DNA of 53,048 bases. It comes from an uncultured beta proteobacterium (lineage in GTDB: Bacteria > Pseudomonadota > Gammaproteobacteria > Burkholderiales > Burkholderiaceae). Shown here piece by piece: positions 33,419-42,512 of this stretch (position 1 is the first letter of the stretch; each line of letters begins with the position of its first letter). The notes below the pieces were generated by a model that had not been told where the DNA came from, made no database searches, and saw only the letters and a list, made by a program, of their open reading frames with translations. Both the position numbers and the translations under genes were made by a program. The DNA lies in the NCBI GenBank assembly GCA_903821995.1, contig CAIJNI010000027.1, positions 1 to 53,048 on the forward strand. Reading direction: 5' to 3'.

Positions 33419-34267
33419 ATGCAAACAGAACTTATACAAATACCAACTGATACCATTCCTTTAGATGGTGCAATTTTTAGCCCAAGTGAAGGTGAAAAGA
33501 TAATTCCTGGTGGATCGGCATTGTTTTTTCATGGCAATACGATGAACTTTTATTCGGGAGCTGCCCGCTTTCTTCCAAAGGTACTTACTCAATTGGGTTT
33601 AACTGTGCTTACGTTTAATCGTCGTGGCCATGATATTTTGACGACAAGGGCAAGTCGAGCTGCTGAAGGCGGGGCGCTCCAAACTGCTGCAGAATCTATT
33701 GCGGATAATGCTTATGCCGCCAAATGGTTCGCTGAGCAGGGTTTTTTAAAACCGATTGTGATGGGGCATAGTTATGGCGGTATGCTTGCAACAAAGCACG
33801 TTGTTGATCATCCACAAACCCCAGCCTTGATTTTATTGTCTGCTGGGCGAGGGGGGAAGTCTCAAGACACATCGGGGGGTAAAGAAAAGTTATTTGCAGG
33901 TGACCAGTTAGAAGATCTTAAATCTCACGCCCAAAAATTAGTTTCACAAGGAATGGGGAAGGGGTTAATGTTTATTCCCGGATGGTGGTATGTGATTAGT
34001 GCTGAGAGTTTTTTAGACCGGATTATTAATGTTCCAGATACTATTGCTTTAGCAAAACAAATTACTTGTCCTGTTTTTGCTATTCGAGGTGATTTAGAAG
34101 AAAAAGTTCGTTATCCTGCGGAAGAGTTTCAAGCAGCCTGTACTGGTCCTTGTGACGTTAAAATTATTTCAAATTGCGATCATTTTTACAATGATCGAGA
34201 AGATGAAGTATCTGACACGATAATTCAGTGGCTTTCTCCGCTTCTAACCCATTTATACCCTCATTAA
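33419..34267 (+). CDS. Alpha/beta-hydrolase
   Basis: A 282-aa cytoplasmic alpha/beta-hydrolase with nucleophile Ser118 in GHSYGG, the oxyanion motif FFHGNTMNFYSG and a likely catalytic His in NCDHFYNDRED. The acid is probably in the AIRGDLEEKV strand. No signal peptide. It is followed by a dienelactone-hydrolase-like gene 14 nt downstream, so the pair may act on lactones or esters. The substrate cannot be predicted. Confidence 0.85.
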   Translation: MQTELIQIPTDTIPLDGAIFSPSEGEKIIPGGSALFFHGNTMNFYSGAARFLPKVLTQLGLTVLTFNRRGHDILTTRASRAAEGGALQTAAESIADNAYAAKWFAEQGFLKPIVMGHSYGGMLATKHVVDHPQTPALILLSAGRGGKSQDTSGGKEKLFAGDQLEDLKSHAQKLVSQGMGKGLMFIPGWWYVISAESFLDRIINVPDTIALAKQITCPVFAIRGDLEEKVRYPAEEFQAACTGPCDVKIISNCDHFYNDREDEVSDTIIQWLSPLLTHLYPH

Positions 34268-34281
34268 AAAACGGATTAAAA

Positions 34282-35184
34282 ATGACTTCACTCCCTCAAA
34301 ATCACACCCCAATTACTCAGTTAGATATTGATCAGCGCGTCTATGACCTTTATGATGAATATTGTCACGGGGCAATGACACGACGTGATTTTCTGGCGCG
34401 TTCTGCGATTGTTGTCGTAGGTGGATTAATGATGGCTCAGGCACTTCTTCCACGCTATGTAGAAGCTCAGACAATCTCTTTTACTGACTCACGTATTAAA
34501 GGCCAGTATGTTAACTACACTTCTGCAGGTGGTTCATCAGGACAAATGAGGGGGTATCTTGTTAAACCGGAAGGTGTTGGTCCATTTCCGGCGCTATTGA
34601 TTATTCATGAAAATCGCGGCTTAAATCCTTATATTGAAGATGTGGCAAGACGAGCAGCTATTGAAGGATATTTAGCACTTGCACCGGATGGTCTATTTCC
34701 GGTTGGGGGATATCCTGGCAACGACGATGATGGGAAGGTACTACAAGCTAGTCTTGACCAAGGAAAGCTCAGGACTGATATGCTCAATAGTGCGAGGTTT
34801 TTAAAGTCCCATGCTTTATCAAGCGGTAAATTAGGCATCACTGGTTTTTGTTGGGGAGGAAGTACAACAAACTACTTATCTACAGTCATGGGTAATGAAA
34901 TCAAAGCATGTGTGCCTTATTATGGCGCCGCTCCTGAGACATCCAAAGTCGCTAACATTAAGGTACCGATGTTAATTCATTATGCAGAGAATGATGACAA
35001 TATGAATAAGATGTGGCCGACTTATGAGGCTACTCTTAAATTAGAAAAAATTAATTATGAAGTGCATATATACCCTGGAACTCAGCATGGATTTCATAAT
35101 AATTCAACGCCACGATATAGTGAGGCTGCAGCTAAACTATCTTGGGATAGAACCTTAGCGCACTTTAAAAAGCACCTCGTTTAG
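34282..35184 (+). CDS. Tat-exported dienelactone hydrolase family protein
   Basis: A 300-aa dienelactone-hydrolase-family protein with catalytic Cys190 in GFCWGG, the Glu in HENRGLNPY, and the Asp/His in HYAENDD and GTQHGFHN. Residues near 30-65 form a twin-arginine signal (TRRDFLARSA, then a hydrophobic stretch), so it is exported folded. I chose ATG 34282; an in-frame GTG at 34228 overlaps the preceding gene. The N-terminal extension before the twin arginines is longer than usual. It could open cyclic lactones or esters in the periplasm. It converges with the FMN dehydrogenase gene. Confidence 0.88.
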   Translation: MTSLPQNHTPITQLDIDQRVYDLYDEYCHGAMTRRDFLARSAIVVVGGLMMAQALLPRYVEAQTISFTDSRIKGQYVNYTSAGGSSGQMRGYLVKPEGVGPFPALLIIHENRGLNPYIEDVARRAAIEGYLALAPDGLFPVGGYPGNDDDGKVLQASLDQGKLRTDMLNSARFLKSHALSSGKLGITGFCWGGSTTNYLSTVMGNEIKACVPYYGAAPETSKVANIKVPMLIHYAENDDNMNKMWPTYEATLKLEKINYEVHIYPGTQHGFHNNSTPRYSEAAAKLSWDRTLAHFKKHLV

Positions 35185-35196
35185 AAAATTTAAAGG

Positions 35197-36354
35197 CTAG
35201 TTCTTCTTGAAGATGTGATCTAGCCCTAGATCTGCAACGTCACGGCAGCCAATCAGACCAAGCACTCTATCAATTTCTCTTCGGTACAGTTCAATAACAG
35301 CTTGTGCACCAGATTGACCTCCTGAGGCAGTGCCGTAAAGGGTTGCTCGGCCAAGCAAAACTGCGTCGGCACCAAGGGCTAGCGCTTTGACCACATCGCT
35401 ACCTCTTCTAAAGCCACCATCAATTAAGACGCTCATTTGGCCTTTAACTGCTTTTACAATCTCAGGCAAAATATCGATTGTGGCTGGTGCGCTATCGAGC
35501 ACACGACCACCATGATTAGAAATAATGATAGCGTCTGCACCAGCTTGTAAGGCTAACTTAGCATCCTCCGGATGTTGTATTCCTTTAACAATGAGTTTAC
35601 GTGGCCAGAGATCTCGTAATTTTTTGACATCATCCCAGTGCAGGCTTTCATTCGTTGCCATGGAACGTCCCATGGGAAGTGCAGTAATTCTGCTTTGCAT
35701 ATGTTCTGGAAAGTTAGCGTAACGTGGTAATCCTGAGTCCATTAAATATTTACAGATCACTCCAAATAACCAACGTGGGTGAGATGCTACATCGATAATA
35801 TTTTGGCTTGTGAATTTAAATGGGATCGTAAAGCCATTGCGCAGATTGTATTCGCGTCCTGGGGCTACTGGAGTGTCTACTGTAAAAATGAGTGCATCAA
35901 AGCCCGCACGATTTGCGCGTTCAACCAATTGATGTGACAACTCACGTTGTGGCCACATGTACAACTGGAACCAAAGATTACCACCAGCTTCCTTAACGAC
36001 TCGTTCCATCGAAGTCATAGAACTTGTGGCTAAAGTAAAAGGTATGCCACTAGCAGCAGCAGCTTTTGCCAGTTCGATTTCTCCTTCAAACCAGGTCAGA
36101 CCAGCAGAACCTGTTGGTCCTATTGCAATAGGCATTAATTGCTTTTTTCCAAAGAGTTCAATCGATTGATTTCGAACAGTAGCATCATTTAATACACGTG
36201 AAACTAATTTGATATTTTGAAGTGCTGCAATATTCTCACGCATAGCAACTTCATCATCATTTCCGCGATCGATAAACTCAAAGAGTCCTTTGGGCAATCT
36301 TTTTTTGGCGATTTGTCTAAAGTCTTCAATACTATAGGCGGTTTTATAGTTCAT
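35197..36354 (-). CDS. FMN-dependent alpha-hydroxy-acid dehydrogenase (LldD-like)
   Basis: A 385-aa TIM-barrel flavoenzyme of the L-lactate dehydrogenase/glycolate oxidase/mandelate dehydrogenase family. The FMN and substrate motifs are IAIGPTGSAGL, WFQLYMWPQRE, ISNHGGRVLDSAPA (catalytic His, substrate Arg) and IDGGFRRGSDVVKALALGA. It oxidises an L-2-hydroxy acid to a 2-oxo acid. The ATG overlaps the upstream fumarylacetoacetate-hydrolase-like gene by 4 nt on the same strand, indicating one operon with that gene and a Bug gene upstream. The specific acid is unknown. Confidence 0.9.
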   Translation of the reverse strand: MNYKTAYSIEDFRQIAKKRLPKGLFEFIDRGNDDEVAMRENIAALQNIKLVSRVLNDATVRNQSIELFGKKQLMPIAIGPTGSAGLTWFEGEIELAKAAAASGIPFTLATSSMTSMERVVKEAGGNLWFQLYMWPQRELSHQLVERANRAGFDALIFTVDTPVAPGREYNLRNGFTIPFKFTSQNIIDVASHPRWLFGVICKYLMDSGLPRYANFPEHMQSRITALPMGRSMATNESLHWDDVKKLRDLWPRKLIVKGIQHPEDAKLALQAGADAIIISNHGGRVLDSAPATIDILPEIVKAVKGQMSVLIDGGFRRGSDVVKALALGADAVLLGRATLYGTASGGQSGAQAVIELYRREIDRVLGLIGCRDVADLGLDHIFKKN

Positions 36355-37376
36355 ACTGTAGTTTTCTGTTGAACGATTGTATTACTGAGAACTCCTAGGC
36401 CTTCGATTTCACATTCTAGTAAATCCCCAGGTTTGATCCATTTATTAATCTCGAATCCGGCGCTATAAGCTGGAGGACCTGATCCAAAAAAATCACCCAC
36501 TTCTAAAAATTCATCACGAGAGACATAAGCGATAAACTGCTCAAAAGTAAAAGCCCAATTTCCAAGGCGACCATCAAACCAGGTGTCATGATTAACTCGT
36601 ATGATGAGCCGAAGGTTTTCTACAGATCCCATTTCGTCTGGCGTCACGAGATAGGGGCCCATAATTTTTGAAGTAGCGAAATCTTTAGCTTTCGCAGGTC
36701 CCATACGAAGGGTCAGTTCAGCAGGTTGAATATCCCGTAGACCCAAATCGTTAAAAATTGTATAACCGGCGATATGCTCAGAAGCATTTTCTACACTAAT
36801 ATCTTTTCCTCGTTTACCAATATAAATGCCGAGCTCAAATTCATAATCGAGTTTAGTGCTGTATTTAGGCCAAACGATATCTTGTTTATGAGCGCCAACG
36901 GCTGAGCGGCTAGGCTTCCAAAAAATTGGCATAGTCTTGGACGCTTCTGGAATCTGATCTTTTCCAGTAATTTTAAAAAGTCTTTCCATGCCGACTTTGT
37001 AATGGTCGAGTAATAAAATGCCATCACGGATCATATGTGGCTTTGGAACAGGAGCTAACCAAACGACTTCTTTTTCATTAAAGCTCAAACGTTGGCCGTG
37101 AGCACCAAGTGATAAGGGATCTTTTTGAAGGCGGTGAAGTGCGTATTCAATTGTTTGTTTTGCTGCGTCAAGGGAGGCTTTGCCGCCTTCTAGAAACATC
37201 ACCATATCTGGCGGGATGATGCCACTGGCGATTCGCTTGGCAGAATTCACTTCACCTGAGTCCGCCAGAAGTGCTGTGTAGCTATTATTAAGATCAATAA
37301 TTTTTTCGTCAACTAGTGCACCAATGCGGGTAAATGTACCTAAAGCTGTTTGAACATCATAAGAAATCAATTTCAT
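36351..37376 (-). CDS. Fumarylacetoacetate hydrolase family protein
   Basis: A 341-aa FAH-fold enzyme that cleaves C-C bonds in 2,4-dioxo acids or decarboxylates and hydrates related compounds. Metal ligands are visible in the KLDYEFELGIYIGK segment, and later GYTIFNDLGLRDIQ, the family block with conserved Asp/Glu. It sits between a Bug gene and the LldD-like dehydrogenase, overlapping the latter by 4 nt. Together they suggest import of a hydroxy or dioxo acid, oxidation and C-C cleavage. Length is slightly over the usual 280, with an N-terminal cap. Confidence 0.9.
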   Translation of the reverse strand: MKLISYDVQTALGTFTRIGALVDEKIIDLNNSYTALLADSGEVNSAKRIASGIIPPDMVMFLEGGKASLDAAKQTIEYALHRLQKDPLSLGAHGQRLSFNEKEVVWLAPVPKPHMIRDGILLLDHYKVGMERLFKITGKDQIPEASKTMPIFWKPSRSAVGAHKQDIVWPKYSTKLDYEFELGIYIGKRGKDISVENASEHIAGYTIFNDLGLRDIQPAELTLRMGPAKAKDFATSKIMGPYLVTPDEMGSVENLRLIIRVNHDTWFDGRLGNWAFTFEQFIAYVSRDEFLEVGDFFGSGPPAYSAGFEINKWIKPGDLLECEIEGLGVLSNTIVQQKTTV

Positions 37377-37393
37377 GAAAAACCTTTTATTAA

Positions 37394-38368
37394 TTATTGT
37401 GGGGGGATATCTTTAACTAATTCTTTAAAGACATCAAGTTCATTGCGAATAACTGCAGCGAACTCATCTTGCTTATTACCGATAGGAATAAAACCTAGCT
37501 CGAGTAAATGTTTTTTAACAGCAGGGTTGTTTAAGGTATTCATGACAGCATTATGAATGAACTCTTGCATTGCTTTAGGAGTGTTGCTAGGCATGAATAG
37601 GCCATACCAGCATGTAAATTTGTAATTAGGTAGTCCTGATTCAGATATCGTTGGTATCTCTGGTAAGAGTGGCAGTGGCTTTGTACTGGTAACGGCAATG
37701 GCTTTTAGGGTTCCCTGACGAATATGTTGAAGTGCTGGCCCGAGGGGCGCAAAGTAAGCAGATGTTTCGCCGGCGAGCACAGAAGTCATAGCTGGCGCGC
37801 CACCTTTGTAAGGAATGTGCATCAAGTCAACGCTAGCTTGTTTTTTAAATAATTCAGCTGATAGGAAAGTGCAGGTGCCTGCCCCTGCTGAAGCATATTG
37901 CAGTGGTTCAGCTTTAGATTTTGCTAATTTAGTAAATTCAGATAATGATTTAACTGGCAGACTATTTGGCACAACTAGTACGGAAGGACTTGAGGCCAAT
38001 TGCGTTAAAGGTACAAAATCACGTTGCAGGCTATAGGATAAATTTTTATACAAATGTGCATTTGCCACATGAGTTGTTGCTAACTGAACTAAGGTATATC
38101 CGTCTGCGGGTGCTTTGGCACCAATATCAGCGCCTATATTGCCGCCTGCTCCGGCGCGATTATCAACGATGACTTGTTGTCCTAATTCTGTTGAGAGTTT
38201 TTCTGCGATTATACGAGCAAGAACGTCAATACTACTTCCGGGTTGATCAGTTACGACATACCGTATTGGACGATCAGGATACTTCTGTGCATGAGTATAG
38301 GTTGAAGCAAGGAATGCTAGAGGTAAAAAAAAGCCCATGGTAATGCAAGATGTCACTAAACGCATCAT
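37394..38368 (-). CDS. Bug/TctC-family substrate-binding protein
   Basis: A 324-aa periplasmic binding protein, the first gene of a minus-strand operon with the FAH and LldD-like enzymes. The signal peptide ends in TYTHAQ. Motifs are YPDRPIRYVVTDQPGSSID, VIVDNRAGAGGNIGAD and APADGYTLVQLATT. Start codons ATG ATG follow a GGAGACAAC site. Probably delivers the hydroxy acid metabolised by its neighbours. Confidence 0.92.
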   Translation of the reverse strand: MMRLVTSCITMGFFLPLAFLASTYTHAQKYPDRPIRYVVTDQPGSSIDVLARIIAEKLSTELGQQVIVDNRAGAGGNIGADIGAKAPADGYTLVQLATTHVANAHLYKNLSYSLQRDFVPLTQLASSPSVLVVPNSLPVKSLSEFTKLAKSKAEPLQYASAGAGTCTFLSAELFKKQASVDLMHIPYKGGAPAMTSVLAGETSAYFAPLGPALQHIRQGTLKAIAVTSTKPLPLLPEIPTISESGLPNYKFTCWYGLFMPSNTPKAMQEFIHNAVMNTLNNPAVKKHLLELGFIPIGNKQDEFAAVIRNELDVFKELVKDIPPQ

Positions 38369-38461
38369 GTTGTCTCCTATTTATTGTTTTAATCTAATCT
38401 CAATTTGAATTGATGAATGATTAATTTATTTTTGATTATTTTGGCACAGATTTCTCTATGA

Positions 38462-38484
38462 AGGGTGTATTTTAAATACACCCT
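38462..38484. terminator. Hairpin terminator candidate
   Basis: A 10-bp perfect stem (AGGGTGTATT with AATACACCCT) and 3-nt loop lie 51 nt downstream of the minus-strand outer-membrane protein stop. No T-run is present on either strand. Confidence 0.45.
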
Positions 38485-38534
38485 CATTAATTCAGATACT
38501 TAACGCAAACTAATAACGTAAGCTTGGGTTAAGT

Positions 38535-39248
38535 TTAGAAGCGGTAGCCGCCACCTATTAAAAATGTCATCGCAGATGCGCCGATGGAAAGAGTCGGGGT
38601 TACGGAGGTCGCACCGATTGTTGCGCTAGTAGCGAAGGTTTGGTTACTAAAGTTTGAATACATTCCTTCGACATAAGCATAAAAACTACTTTGATAGGCT
38701 TTCTTGTATCCCATCCCAACTGAATACCCTGTCATATTGATGCTTGTTGAGCCAATTAAAGAGTCAGAGTATTGAACGGTAGCTCCAGAAAAAGCCAATT
38801 TGCCGTAAATCAGTTCATCGTTTTTGAGTTCATAACCTGGGGTAATGTAGAGGTTATAGGCGTTTTTTGCTTGATACGACCCAGAATAAGGACCAATATT
38901 TGGTAAATTGGGAAAGCTAAGTGTTGTTTGTGCAGATGCTGAAGCTGTTGGTGTGACTTCAATACCAACGCCGAGTAGCCAATGATTGGCAACTTTAAAG
39001 TTGTAACCACCGCCAATATTTCCTGCGATTCCTGAAATACTGTTTGTAGCTACATTAGATGGGGAATACAAGGCTCCGCTAGATAAAGAAACAGTTTCAG
39101 TAATAGAGGGCGATATATTCATATAGCCAATGCCTGCCTGTAGATAAGGGCCCACAAATTTTGAGCCTAAAGTTTGTGCAGAGCACATTGGGAACCAAGA
39201 CATTCCAAGTAGAGTGACCAAAAATAGGCGAAGGTAATAATTTGTCAT
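38535..39248 (-). CDS. Outer-membrane beta-barrel protein
   Basis: A 237-aa protein with a signal peptide (ending PMCSAQT) and alternating amphipathic strands such as YLQAGIGYMNISPS, GNIGGGYNFKV and FLIGGGYRF. It ends in an aromatic Phe, the BAM-recognised C-terminal signal. It resembles OmpW/porin-like or opacity-type 8-stranded barrels. No enzyme motif is seen. It is on the same strand as the Bug gene but separated by a hairpin, so it is likely its own unit. Function uncertain. Confidence 0.8.
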   Translation of the reverse strand: MTNYYLRLFLVTLLGMSWFPMCSAQTLGSKFVGPYLQAGIGYMNISPSITETVSLSSGALYSPSNVATNSISGIAGNIGGGYNFKVANHWLLGVGIEVTPTASASAQTTLSFPNLPNIGPYSGSYQAKNAYNLYITPGYELKNDELIYGKLAFSGATVQYSDSLIGSTSINMTGYSVGMGYKKAYQSSFYAYVEGMYSNFSNQTFATSATIGATSVTPTLSIGASAMTFLIGGGYRF

Positions 39249-39370
39249 ATGAAGGTGGTAGTTAATAAACCAAAGTGAGAATACTTTCGTCTATAACTAT
39301 TTTACAAAAATACTGACTAATTCGGTCACTTTTTATGTCATTTCAAGACATTTTTCCCTTTTTACAACTC

Positions 39371-39640
39371 TTATTTCAACAGAGTAATATCTGGAAGCAC
39401 AAATGAGCGGTCTAAATAGGCTTGGCAAGCTCTTTGAAAATCCATTTCATCATACAATTTTTGAGCTGTAGCGGAAGTGGGATATCCACTTTTAATACTT
39501 AATCCACTGATGCGAGATGTAATATTTCCATTAGTGGGAAGATCTGCTCCACTTGCACTTGGTATCATGACGATAGAGCCCGTCATTAACAATGCTAATG
39601 TCTTTTTTTTCCATTGAAGCAGGGGGGATAAGCTTTTCAT
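39371..39640 (-). pseudogene. Truncated DUF1254-type exported protein, remnant
   Basis: An 89-aa frame starting at ATG 39640, 33 nt after the stop of the DUF1254 protein. It has a signal peptide and then RISGLSIKSGYPTSATAQ and KLYDEMDFQRACQAYL, which is the usual N-terminal block of DUF1254 proteins. Where the family continues into its main domain, this reading frame ends after about 14 unrelated residues (DRSFVLPDITLLK). I see no continuation in other frames in the next 120 nt. It is best explained as the stub of a deleted paralogue; a short functional secreted peptide is less likely. Confidence 0.6.
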
Positions 39641-39672
39641 TGGTTTTGTGAGATCTTTGTTAATTTCCTTGA

Positions 39673-41127
39673 TTAGTTCATCTTTTTCGCTGTTGCTAAA
39701 ATACCAGGCTGTTTCCAACTTCCATTGAGTGCCTCTACTTTTGGATAGTAAATACGTAGGACTGCTAAAAATGGCCCTTGAGGGGCTGGAAGCCAGTTGG
39801 ACTCTTTAGTAGGTCCCGGACTATCAGTTTGGATATAAAAAGTAATTCCACCATCGGGATCTTTTTTAAATGAAGGCATCATTGGAGAATTCAATAAATA
39901 CCGATTCATTTTATTCGCGACTAGTAAACTCTCCGGAAGTTTGTACATCGTGATAGACCAAAAGGCATTAGCTGGAGGAATATTCCCTGGTTCAAAGCGG
40001 AGGGTGTAACTATGTTCTGCAGCGTTGAGAGGTTTATTCTCGCTGTCCACTAGATATATTGGGTAAATTGCTTCTTCCTTTGAATTTCCCCAGATACCAA
40101 GAACCGCACCGGCCATTCGAAGCATGTAGTTATTTTTTAAATAATCACGAGTGCCAAAAGAATCCGATGAGCGCACTTCACCTGAATCAATTCTCTTTTT
40201 AAATTCGGAAAAGTCTACCCAGGAATCTGACATACCTTGTTCAAAGACTGTTTTCATTTCAGGAGAGAGCTTTGAGGTATCAAAAGTTTGACCTTGTCCA
40301 ACATTGATTTTATTAAACCGTTTCATGAGTTCTGTTTCTGATGGATTTTCAGGGCAAAACTGAAGGACAAAGTTAGTTAAGTTAAAAAATTCAGGAGATT
40401 TTTTCTGATCTTCTCGGCTCAAGGGTTTTAAAAAATCAATTGCAGCAACTGGAGCAGGTGCAGCTTCTCCTAAAAATTTTGAAAGAGGTTTTACGGCATA
40501 GCCAGCTTGTATTTTTTTAACATTTACTAAATCTACAGGGTTAAATAACTGGGTACGATAAAAAGCCAGTCCAAGTTCAGTTTCAGATTGGATGACCTTG
40601 CTAATTCCTTTTGGGGTATCACCTTTCCAATTCGGACCGACGAGTAAATAGTTGCCACCATCATTACCTGTTGTGCGAGTTCCTGCATAGTCAAAGTTAA
40701 AGGTGTAGAGATCAATAAACTGGATACTCCAATAACGATTCTTTTCCATTTTTGGAACAGTAAATACTAGAGGTTCGGCTCGAAGATCAAAGCCCACAAA
40801 CGAATAGGGAGTATCTGAATTCGGTGTTTGCATTGCTGTATCTTCAGGTGTAGATACGCGTTGATTATTAAAGACTTGATTCCAATCACCTTTGTATTGC
40901 GGATGAGTCGTGTCTACAAAATAAGAATACAAAATTCGGTAGTTATCAACTATAGGAAAAGCATAAGTGTATGCGTCTTTAATCGTCTCGCGATTCTCAC
41001 TAAAAGATGGCGTAGGGGGAGTGATTTCAACAGGTTTTTTCTCTTCTGTTTTTGAACATCCAATAAGACCGATTAAAGAGAAAATGATGAATGATGTGGC
41101 GATACGAAAGTAAGTCTTTTTAGTCAT
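39673..41127 (-). CDS. DUF1254/DUF1214-domain lipoprotein
   Basis: A protein of about 484 aa with a lipoprotein signal (hydrophobic stretch, then LIGC, the lipobox). An N-terminal DUF1254 domain (AYTYAFPIVDNYRILY, DTPYSFVGFDLRAEPL) is followed by a C-terminal DUF1214 domain (YTLRFEPGNIPPANAFWSIT). Function of the family is unknown; members are exported and common in environmental bacteria. I chose ATG 41127 over a TTG at 41154, because the lipoprotein signal then starts MTKKTYFRIA. The truncated relative lies directly downstream. Confidence 0.85.
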   Translation of the reverse strand: MTKKTYFRIATSFIIFSLIGLIGCSKTEEKKPVEITPPTPSFSENRETIKDAYTYAFPIVDNYRILYSYFVDTTHPQYKGDWNQVFNNQRVSTPEDTAMQTPNSDTPYSFVGFDLRAEPLVFTVPKMEKNRYWSIQFIDLYTFNFDYAGTRTTGNDGGNYLLVGPNWKGDTPKGISKVIQSETELGLAFYRTQLFNPVDLVNVKKIQAGYAVKPLSKFLGEAAPAPVAAIDFLKPLSREDQKKSPEFFNLTNFVLQFCPENPSETELMKRFNKINVGQGQTFDTSKLSPEMKTVFEQGMSDSWVDFSEFKKRIDSGEVRSSDSFGTRDYLKNNYMLRMAGAVLGIWGNSKEEAIYPIYLVDSENKPLNAAEHSYTLRFEPGNIPPANAFWSITMYKLPESLLVANKMNRYLLNSPMMPSFKKDPDGGITFYIQTDSPGPTKESNWLPAPQGPFLAVLRIYYPKVEALNGSWKQPGILATAKKMN

Positions 41128-41237
41128 AAAAATTCCGAAAATGGAGGGGGCCAATAATTTAGATATAGATTTTATAAATCATATTCAATGATTATTTCAT
41201 GTCTGCCACACAACAATTTATGATTTTTATAACTAAA

Positions 41238-42299
41238 TCAAAGCCCCATTGACATTGCCACTCGGCCTAAGGTTTTGCCATGGCGAATTTTTTGGTGAAG
41301 TTCTGGAATACCTTTGAGGGGCACGACTTCTGTCACGATCGATTTAATTCGCCCATCTCTAACAAGTTCAAGAGTTCGTTCAATTTCACTTAAAGTGACA
41401 TAGCGTGAGGCATGAATTTCTAGACCACGAGCAAGAAATTCGCCAGGATGAACTAGAAAACTTGGGTTTTCTTTGTAAACACTTTGTGGATGATTTCCAA
41501 TGATGACAAGTCGGCCTCGAACTGCAAGGGATGCTACAGCTTGTTCTAGAGTATTTTTTGAAGCAACCACATCGATGACTGCTTCAACGCCTTTACCATG
41601 CGTGAGTTCTAAAATTTGCTGGGAAATTGAGGCAAGCGCGGCATCAATCAAGTAGTCTGGGCCTTGTGACCCTAAAGCTTCTTTAATAAAATTAAGTTTA
41701 TCTGCTCCCACATCAACAGCGATTACTTTGGCACCACATAATCGTGCCATTTGGATCATATGGATGCCTACACCGCCAGCAGCCCCGATGACCATCACGG
41801 CATCACCTGGTTTAATTTTCGCTTCTTTGACACAAGCATGATAGGGGGTTGCAATCGCATCTGATGCGACTGCTGCATCGACATCTGAAACACCGTCAGG
41901 GATGGCAATTACATTTCTTTCTGGCAATGAAACATATTGAGCATAGCCGCCATCACAGGCTTGTCCGATGTTTCCTAAATTAGAGGAACATAAAGTTTCT
42001 TGACCACTTCGACAATAACGGCATTGTCCGCAGGTTAAATAAAAGTGATTAGTAACACGATCGCCGGGTTTGACGCTTTTAACTAGGGATCCAACTTCGA
42101 TGATGGTGCCAGCAATTTCATGGCCGGGGATCAAGGGATAGCGTTTTACCCGTCCCACGGTTTCTAAAAGATTAACAACGGTAAGGCCAACGCCGCATGC
42201 TCCAACTTGGACAAGTACTTCATTAGGTTTAATGGTTGGGTTAGGGACTTCCCTAAGTACTAAGGGTTTTCCAAAGGCATCTAAAACAAGAGCTTGCAT
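41238..42299 (-). CDS. Zinc-dependent alcohol dehydrogenase family protein
   Basis: A 353-aa medium-chain zinc dehydrogenase. Catalytic-zinc motif GHEIAGTIIEVGS and the structural-zinc cysteines CGQCRYCRSGQETLC are both complete, and the NAD(P)-binding motif is VIGAAGGVGIHMIQ. It interconverts an alcohol and an aldehyde or ketone. I chose ATG 42299 (MQALVLDAFG) over a GTG at 42311. It is divergent from the Bug gene at 42513, with about 210 nt between them. Substrate unknown. Confidence 0.9.
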   Translation of the reverse strand: MQALVLDAFGKPLVLREVPNPTIKPNEVLVQVGACGVGLTVVNLLETVGRVKRYPLIPGHEIAGTIIEVGSLVKSVKPGDRVTNHFYLTCGQCRYCRSGQETLCSSNLGNIGQACDGGYAQYVSLPERNVIAIPDGVSDVDAAVASDAIATPYHACVKEAKIKPGDAVMVIGAAGGVGIHMIQMARLCGAKVIAVDVGADKLNFIKEALGSQGPDYLIDAALASISQQILELTHGKGVEAVIDVVASKNTLEQAVASLAVRGRLVIIGNHPQSVYKENPSFLVHPGEFLARGLEIHASRYVTLSEIERTLELVRDGRIKSIVTEVVPLKGIPELHQKIRHGKTLGRVAMSMGL

Positions 42300-42512
42300 A
42301 AAATGGTCCACATACGTTTGAATTAAGTTTTATAAGGCTTCACTGATGATACATGAGCTCTAATATTAACCTTAAAAAGTTAAATTTTTTTTAAAAAATC
42401 TATTCATTTATGTACAATAAGGTTACAAAATTAGATTAACTGTCAATACCCATAGGTAGTATGTCAGTGGTTATTCGAAAAATAAAAACATCCTAACTGG
42501 AGACAATGAAAT

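Noticed and set aside
39335..39355. Small hairpin followed by five T on the plus strand
   Set aside because: The stem is only 5 bp and no plus-strand gene lies upstream that it could terminate.
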